Shown here piece by piece: positions 57,603 to 64,000 of a DNA stretch of 64,000 nucleotides. The DNA comes from Theobroma cacao. Its lineage: Eukaryota; Streptophyta; Magnoliopsida; Malvales; Malvaceae. Positions within the stretch are counted from its first letter, which is position 1. Each line of letters starts with the position of its first letter. The notes under the pieces are model-generated. The model saw only the letters and a list, made by a program, of their open reading frames with translations. It was not told where the DNA came from and did no database searches. Position numbers and translations under genes: made by a program. The stretch lies in contig NC_030854.1 of the NCBI RefSeq assembly GCF_000208745.1, forward strand, positions 12,844,520 through 12,908,519, given 5' to 3'.

Positions 57603-60248
57603 TGTCACAGCCCAATTTCTGGGCCATGACCGACGCAAGGACCCAATAGGCATAGCCCACTAAGCCCTAGCAAGCCTTCCTATATGAACCTGTACATTAG
57701 TCCATGTATCATCCGTACTCTCTTTTTAAGATCTATAAATCGTAATGTTCAAATAATAACTTCATTGAAATCAATTCATAAAATCCAAATATATACTCAT
57801 AATGGTATTCATTAATTAGAATATACATAAATAGTTTGCCAAACGATTCTTAGCAAGTTACATCCAGTTTACATGTACACATTCAAAGAGTTTGACCGTT
57901 AACAGAGTGACCCTGGGCGTAGGTGCTAACACTTAGTATCATGACAAATCTACCAGGCAATGGATAGGGAGAAGCACTTCGTCCTAGGATCCAATCACCT
58001 TTAACTCAGAAAACCTTAAACATGAAGTTTAAAAACGTGAGTACAAACCCAATGAGTGAACATAAGAAGGGAACAAGCAATGTTAAGGAAAGTTTAGAAA
58101 TCATGATGCACTTATTTAAAAACAATGCAATTTAGTTTAAGTTCTTGTTAAAACCCCTCAATTAAACCCTTGGTTATCAAATCATTTAATGATGAAGGAT
58201 CCATGCTCAACATGAAATTTGAAAGAGTGAAAATTTCAGCAAATATGCAAACAAGGAAACATAATAGACTGATTCTTGCTGCAGCGGAAAGGCATATGCA
58301 AATTTCTAGCTGCAGTGAGAATGGATCCTCGTTGTAGCGAGATTCAGGGCTGATAAGTTTAAAAGGGTTTTCATATGTCACAAAGATCCATTCTTGCCAC
58401 ATTGAACACCAAGTTTCACACACATTGATAATAACCAAACTTTCACAATATTCAATACAATCCGATGTTATTTTTATAACTTTTTCCATAACATATATAA
58501 ACAATTTCATAGCATATATGATCATCACTATGGCATAGATATATACAAGTATGTATACGCCCAACAATCCTCAGCCTATGTGTCCCCCCACATCACACAT
58601 AGCTGGATATAAACCACCACCAGTCATCAGCCCATGTGTCCTCCCACATTTCATACGGCTAGAATCATCACCCACCGGTCATTAGCTTATGTGTCCCCCC
58701 ACATCGCACATAGCTGGAATCACCACCGTCAGTACCGGTATGTGCCCTTCCCACCTCACACACACTCGGTTAATCATCACACAATATTATTTATCAATGC
58801 ACAACATATGTTCATATATATATATATATACCAACATAATATAAGAGCACATGGATTCATCCTTTTTACACATTTCTCATTTTCACAACATCAAAACATT
58901 TTATCAAGGGCTTGTTCCCAAGCACCCATTTTTAATGAAAAGTTGGATAAAATCATTCAAATGTTCATCCAAATACATTTACATTTCGCAAAACTATTTT
59001 GAAATGCAAGTTCACTCACCGGTCTTTGTTGACGTTTTGATGGACTCTAACTTCGACTAATGTGCCAAATGGAGGTGTAGGGTTTCGTTGGAACCTATCA
59101 CACACAACAACATCACAATCAACCCAACTTAACATTAATACCATTCTAAAAGCTATTTCCTAAATCAAGTTCCACTAGTCATTTCTAACTAGCTTCCAAC
59201 TACTATCAAATGGCTATTATTTGCACTACTCTAGTCATACTAAAATGAATAATCAACCTCAACAATAAAACACTCACAAATCTAATTACTAGATATCATC
59301 AACCACTAAAGAGATTAACCCTAACCCATACTTACCCTGGTGGTCTTGGTAATTGAATTCTCTTTAAAGATTTTTCAAGCTAGTAAAGGAAATCACTCAC
59401 TATCTCTCTCTCTCTCCACACATCCAGCGAGTGAGAGAAAGTATGGGAGTAAGACTTTTAAAGGTTTTTTTTTTTTTTGAGGTGAAGGAGTAAAAGAGTA
59501 TGAAAAACCCTATAACAGGGTGTGTAAAGTATGAAATTTAAGGTTAGTTTGAAAGAGCGATGGTAGCTTTGAGAGAAGCTTTCATGGAAGATGAGAGAAA
59601 GGTGAGATAGAAGGAAAAAGAAGAAGAAGCTACTGGAAAATGGGAGGAAGTTGTTGGAAACTAGATATTTATAGCTAAAGCTTATCCAATTTTTCATACA
59701 ATTTACAGTAATGCCCTTAACAAGGTGGCTTATCTTACTCCTATCCTTTGTGCAATCTTTTTATTCTTTTGACACTTAGAAAAGGTCCAAAATCCTCTAA
59801 AAAGGTCCCTTGAATAGTCTCCCAAAAGCCCTAGCTTCCAAAGTCCCATAAACTTATTAATTGTGGAAAATACGGTGAGGGCCGTGGCTCTCAATTTCTA
59901 ATGCCGCGGAGCTCAAAGGTTCTACCAAATTCTATTCCTTTAGCACAGTACTTTCACTTCAACAAAGATTTTGACCACTTTTTCGCTAGAATTGGGCAAA
60001 GTGGTAAACATCAAATGTATCCCTGCCTCTTAGCTTTCTAATGGTTTAAAAATCATGTCATTTGGATTTGTGTAGTGGGAGACAAACTTGAAAAACTGAA
60101 ACAAATGCAAATAGAGTAACAGCCCATTATGCACCTTTCTTTGCCAATTGAAATTATTTTTTATTCTACTCCTATAAAAACATAAAATAAATATAAATAA
60201 CATAAAACTAACATTATTAGCCACCATATCAAGGTACGGGGTACTATA
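57603..60248 (-). mobile_element. Solo LTR I in Z's leader
   Basis: The 2646-bp LTR starts TGTCACAGCCCAATTTCTGG. Its right end is the complement of TATAGTACCCCGTACC, a TGTAGTACC-type start with one change. It is flanked by GCTAG (57598-57602) and GTTAG (60249-60253), a TSD with one mismatch. It has a TATA box on the - strand (59665-59673), a CATCRCACATAGCTGG array (58570-58770) and two palindromic motifs (58270-58350). Confidence 0.87.
58005..59019 (-). other. Candidate LTR intron in LTR I
   Basis: On the - strand ACCG|GTGAGTGAACTT starts at 59019, and a pyrimidine tract ending TTTTCTGAG stops at 58005, 1015 bases away. The acceptor is weaker than in E and C. Confidence 0.4.
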
Positions 60249-60253
60249 GTTAG

Positions 60254-60413
60254 CAAAAGGATAGGTTTCTAGGAATAGGAGTTCATATAGCCTTTTGTCT
60301 ATGAATTGTGCTATAGTCACAAACCATAAACAAGACTGTACATTAATTCTCACAACTTCGCTGACTGACATGAGAATCCCTAGAACTTTACTAAACTTAA
60401 GGGTTTGATACCA
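60254..60413 (-). other. Leader and PBS of element Z
   Basis: On the - strand TGGTATCAAACC (60413-60402) is an iMet-type PBS. The next 150 bases are a leader related to H's and X's leaders, and it continues to the gag start after LTR I is removed. Confidence 0.7.
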
Positions 60414-61274
60414 CCAATGGGCATAGCCCACTAAGCCTAAGCAAGCCTTTTTATGTAATCCCAATCATCATTCCCAACCATCATTTCTAAAACCACATAT
60501 TGTAATTCTCTACTAAAATATTTTAGTAACATTTTATAGTGACCCAATACTTACAATTTTATTATGTCAAAATAATGTCACCCGTTTGCCAACTCCTAGT
60601 GGCATCAGTAATCAAATATACCTATTTGATTTATAACATGGATACTAGCGAATTTCATTACATATGCGTGTTCACAGGTAATAGACCCTTGACCGTCAGC
60701 GGAGTGACCGTGGGTGAAGGTACAACTACTAAAATGCCATAGTACCTACCAAGAAGGTGAGCAAACATGGACAACTCAATCTAGGTCCCAACTGCCTCTG
60801 AATCTAAAATGTGAGTATAAAACTCAGTGAGTGAACATAAGAAGGGAACAAACAATCGATAAGGAGAACTTGGAAATCATGATGCACTTGTTTCAAAAAC
60901 AATGCAATTGATTTAATTTCTTACTAAAAAACCCCTCATTTCAAACTTTGATTAATAGCCTCATAGTTTGGTAAAAACCCATGATCAATCCATGAAGTTA
61001 AATGGGTGAAAAATATGTCAAAATCAAGTAAGGTAGCAAGTAGGATAGCAAGTTTCTCGCTATAGTATGAAACAATCTTAATTTGCATATGTTTTTGTTT
61101 TTCCATCATATCTCCCATTACAGAAGTCCAATTGACCAGATTTTTAGATCATTAGAAAGATAATAGACTGAGCTACAACTTTTATGTTTACCACTTTGCC
61201 CAGTTCTGACCGTAAGATGGTCAAAATTGTTGTCAAAGTGGAAGAACTGCACTAAGAATTTGGAACTACTAGAG

Positions 61275-61415
61275 AGTTTCTCGTTGCAACGAGAATCCAT
61301 TTTCGTTGCATCTAGAATTCTTTTTTGCTTCAACCAGATACAAGGCTGGTTTATGCCCCTACCACCCAAGAGTTTCTCTGTGTAGAGAGAATGCATTCTC
61401 GCTGTAGCGAGATTC
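61275..61415. repeat. Palindromic repeat cluster in LTR J
   Basis: Copies include CTCGTTGCAACGAG (a perfect 14-base palindrome near 61280), CTCTGTGTAGAGAGAATG and CTCGCTGTAGCGAGATTC. The first has drifted from GCTGCAGC to GTTGCAAC with both arms changed together. Confidence 0.75.
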
Positions 61416-61609
61416 AAGGCAAATGACAATTAAGGGATTTTCACATGCCACAAAATCCATTCCTACCATATTTCACATCAAAGTGAGCACATTGACAATA
61501 ATCAAGTTTCTCATTATTCATTTCAATCACATATTATAATCATAAACTTTCTATCACATATACATATATAAACATATATAAACATGTACACCACCCCATC
61601 TCACCCAGC

Positions 61610-61790
61610 TCATGTGCATCCCCCCACATTGTGCACATAGCAGAAGTCATCGCGTGCATCCCCCCACATCGTGCATAGTTAATGCCATGTGTACATCCCC
61701 CCACATCATTCACACGGGTAATATCACCATCCATTTCCCTAACCACCGTCATCACCGGCAAGTGCACACTCACCCCGCACATGCACGGTT
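61610..61790. repeat. GTGCAC-type array in LTR J
   Basis: Three or more units are built on CATGTGCATCCCCCCACATYGTGCACA, plus two half-units. LTR D has the same unit at 43587-43720 but with fewer copies. Confidence 0.75.
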
Positions 61791-62995
61791 GCATATGTCC
61801 CACAATGGTACCATTTATGACATAGTATTTACATATATATCAACATTATATAGAAACATATGAATTCATCACACTATCCATTTCATAACATAAAAACATT
61901 TCATAAGGGCTTGTTCCCGTGCGAGTTTTGAAGAAAGAACCAATAAAAAACTTTAGGGGATTCAATCAAACATATATGTGTAAATCCCAAAACCTTTTTA
62001 ATGTAAGTTTACTCACTGATATTTATTGACTCTTTAATCAACTCTAACTTCGATTATTGCTTCAAATAGACATGTGAGACCTCGTTAGAACCTATCATAC
62101 ACAATATAACCATCAAAAATATAATAGCCCACAATTATAATTATTAGCCATCTCTAACCACCTAAAATCAACCCTAACTCTTCTCTTACCTTGTGGACTT
62201 GTAGTTGAACTCCTTTTCAAGAGTTTTCAAGCTACTATGACAAGTCTTTCTTTCTCTCTCTAAAACTTTCAACTAGTGAGAGAAAGCGTTGAAGAAAGAC
62301 TTTTAAGGGTTTTAAGGTGGGACAGTGAAAGAGCACCAAAGGTTCTATGAAAAAGTGCACCGAAGCATGTAAATTGAAGTTAATTTGAGAAAGCTATGGA
62401 AGCTTTAAGGGAGGCTCCCATGGACATGAAGAAATGTGAGATGGGAAGGGGAGAAGAAGTGGTTGGAAGCTGCTCGAAATTGCTGGAGCTTTAGATATTT
62501 ATATCTAAAGTTTATCCAATTTTTCATGTAATTTACGAAAATTCCCTCCATAAGGTGACTTTGTCTTCTTATTTCCTTCGGTTCAACTTTTTACTATTTG
62601 GACATTGAGGCAAAGTCCATAATAGTCTAGAAGTACTCGAGTTCATGAAAACTTAAAAATTTAGACCCAAGATGCAAAATGACCATTTTACCTCTACCTT
62701 GGAAATCACCATTATTTCTATTTTCTTCGACATTTTATCCTTATTTTCATCATTCATTTGTGCCTTAGGCCTACTTGAGCCTTAATATTGTTTGAAAGCA
62801 TACTTCTAAGGGCTCACCAAAGAAAATGATGAAATTACCCCTAGTCCGTTTTGTCACGTCTACTTCTAGTTACGTGTCTATAGAGGTCGAGGTTTCATAG
62901 GTTCACTTTTGAATTACCCCTTTTACTCGGTAATCAACCTCAATTAGAAGCCGGTAAGCATTATTAGCCACCATCTCAAAGTACGAAGTACTACA

Positions 62996-63760
62996 TATTC
63001 ATTAATTATTTTCGTTATTGGGTGTTAATTTCATTTCTAATTTTATTTTTTGTCTTACTGACAACATGCTTTTATTTTCTTTTTGTAGGTAAATAATAAT
63101 TATAATAATAATAATAATTATTCAAAAAATGAAGTTACCAGCGCTGGTGCATTGGTGCATCCCTTGGGTTCCATACTAGAACCCGAGGTTGGGGTGTTAA
63201 GGCATTACCCAAGAGTGGCTACAACACCCCACCATAAAAAAAATTCTTATAAGGCTTAGGCCAGTTGAGGCACTACAATGCACTAGGTTTAGTGCCACAG
63301 TGCCATGTCAGGCCCATATACACTTTTCCCTTAATTTCTTAACCCTAGGCAACATTTTTCCCTCTCTCTACCCCAATTGCAAAATTTCACTCCTTTTTCA
63401 CTTACTCACTACAATATCAGTTCAAAACACCAATTTCCTTACATCAAACTTTAATTTTAGAGGATTCTAGAGCATTTTTACTTTCTTAGAAGCATCTAAG
63501 TTCCATAAAGTGTGGTAAGTGCTTTCTTTTCTTTATCTAATTCTTCTTATGGATAGCATTGTGTTTTAAAGATGGGATTTGCTTAGAATTGACGGGCATA
63601 TGCTAGATTTGATAATTTAGTGTATTGTGAATAACTCTAATTTTCTACACTTAGAATTTAAATTTGATGTATGGTAAGATTAGTGCTATTCATATTATTG
63701 TCGAGTTGAATAGTTAGCATAAATTATTTTGTATATATTGATAATCTATTTGTCTGTATT
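62996..63760 (+). mobile_element. Athila-like 3' region
   Basis: This flanks Z on the right. A pyrimidine-rich TTTTCTTTTTGTAG acceptor-like site at about 63075-63089 is followed by an AT-simple stretch (63092-63122), a segment rich in GGCATT/GGTGC words, and a CT-rich leader (63330-63440). The order resembles 3087-3600. There is no ORF. Confidence 0.5.
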
Positions 63761-64000
63761 GTCACAACCCCAACTTAGGGTACGTGACTAGCATTCGAGC
63801 CTGGTAAGTGAAGCTTGCGAGACTAGAGTAAGCTTCAAAACTTCAAATCGCATAACACATAGCGAAGGGATTTCACATAAATATTCTCATAATATAACTT
63901 AAATTCAGATACATAAAGCATTATCCCTAGCACATAATTCATACATAAATGTTCATAACATCATGCATTGACCATCAACTGGATTCATACTTAACAACCC
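63761..64000 (-). mobile_element. Start of another gypsy-type LTR, leaving the window
   Basis: TGTCACAACCCCAACTTAGG at 63761 is a typical TGTCAC LTR terminus of gypsy elements in - orientation. The rest differs from all other LTRs in the window, so it is a separate family. Only 240 bases are visible. Confidence 0.55.

Larger units (their letters stand above)
60804..62016 (-). other. Candidate LTR intron in LTR J
   Basis: On the - strand ATCA|GTGAGTAAACTT starts at 62016, and CTCACATTTTAG ends at 60804, 1213 bases away. As this is the 5' LTR of Z, it is the copy that would lie in Z's own transcript leader. Confidence 0.45.
43143..62995 (-). mobile_element. Nested non-coding gypsy derivative Z
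   Basis: Z reads right to left: 5' LTR J 62995-60414, PBS 60413-60402, leader and gag start (60401-57499), AT-rich internal sequence with no ORF, PPT 44945-44935, and 3' LTR D 44934-43143. Removing the three insertions (46862-49630, 50538-56389, 57603-60248) leaves an internal part of about 4.2 kb with only the first gag codons. This fits a large retrotransposon derivative, a non-autonomous element moved by a relative. LTRs D and J are closely similar over their shared length. The left end of D is missing, so no TSD can be checked. Confidence 0.75.
60414..62995 (-). mobile_element. 5' LTR (J) of element Z
   Basis: The right end is the complement of TGTAGTACTTCGTACTTTG (62995). The left end begins CCAATGGGCATAGCCC, right next to the PBS, so about 45 bases of the usual TGTCACAGCCC terminus are missing. 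It has a palindrome cluster (61275-61415) and a GTGCAC-type array with CATCCCCCCACATYGTGCACA units (61610-61790). Confidence 0.85.

Noticed and set aside
60030..60464. 144-residue ORF on the - strand
   Set aside because: It crosses three structural units (LTR J end, Z leader, LTR I end), so it cannot be an evolved gene.
7646..61415. Short regularly spaced palindromes as a CRISPR-like array
   Set aside because: Units differ in sequence and spacing, spacers are related to each other, and the arrays occur inside plant LTRs.
1..64000. tRNA or rRNA genes
   Set aside because: The only tRNA-like matches are the 12-base PBS sequences complementary to initiator Met-tRNA; no cloverleaf or rRNA segment was seen by eye.

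Overview
This window looks like a piece of a flowering-plant (probably dicot) nuclear genome made almost entirely of LTR retrotransposons nested in one another. I see no host gene, rRNA, tRNA or CRISPR array. Base composition is AT-rich, every recognisable coding stretch is a gag or pol fragment, and all of them carry stops, frameshifts or deletions. Boundaries were set by eye from TG...CA ends, 5-bp target-site duplications (TSDs), iMet-type primer binding sites (PBS) and polypurine tracts (PPT).

Layout. The oldest layer is Athila-like Ty3/gypsy sequence on the + strand: an integrase remnant (1646-2888) with its 3' region (to 3971), leader-like sequence (38143-38945), a gag-protease remnant (41582-43142) and another 3' region (62996-63760). 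Into this layer went: element W at 1-1645 (+, gag kept, the rest lost in a 100-N gap); element X at 3972-38137 (-, full gypsy, TSD TATGT); a solo LTR at 38946-41576 (-, TSD ATTTA); element Z at 43143-62995 (-, almost no coding sequence, left end lost); and an LTR that leaves the window at 63761.

Inside X are a solo LTR of W's family (4372-7354), a complete SIRE-like Ty1/copia element with an extra 3' ORF (8182-17837, TSD ATACA), a solo LTR in its RNase H/integrase region (20654-23326, TSD TATCT), and a 3.3-kb solo LTR 'Y' in its reverse transcriptase (24326-33103, TSD TCTTT). Y is itself split by two more solo LTRs (24748-27558 and 27864-30514). Inside Z are a solo chimeric LTR (46862-49630), an internally deleted element H (50538-56389) and a solo LTR (57603-60248).

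The most interesting biology is in the gypsy LTRs (about 2.4-3.3 kb). Across several families they share an intron-like layout, with a GTGAGT donor and a pyrimidine-rich ...TTTTCAG-type acceptor about 0.9-1.2 kb apart, downstream of a TATA box. In the main family this candidate intron holds a cluster of palindromic CTCGCTGCAGCGAG-like motifs and a GTGCAC minisatellite. The LTRs are modular: one family has two alternative 5' ends about 97 bp apart, and another joins the 5' half of one family to the 3' half of another exactly at the GTGAGT site. The coding parts are dead, so the LTRs carry the structure here.
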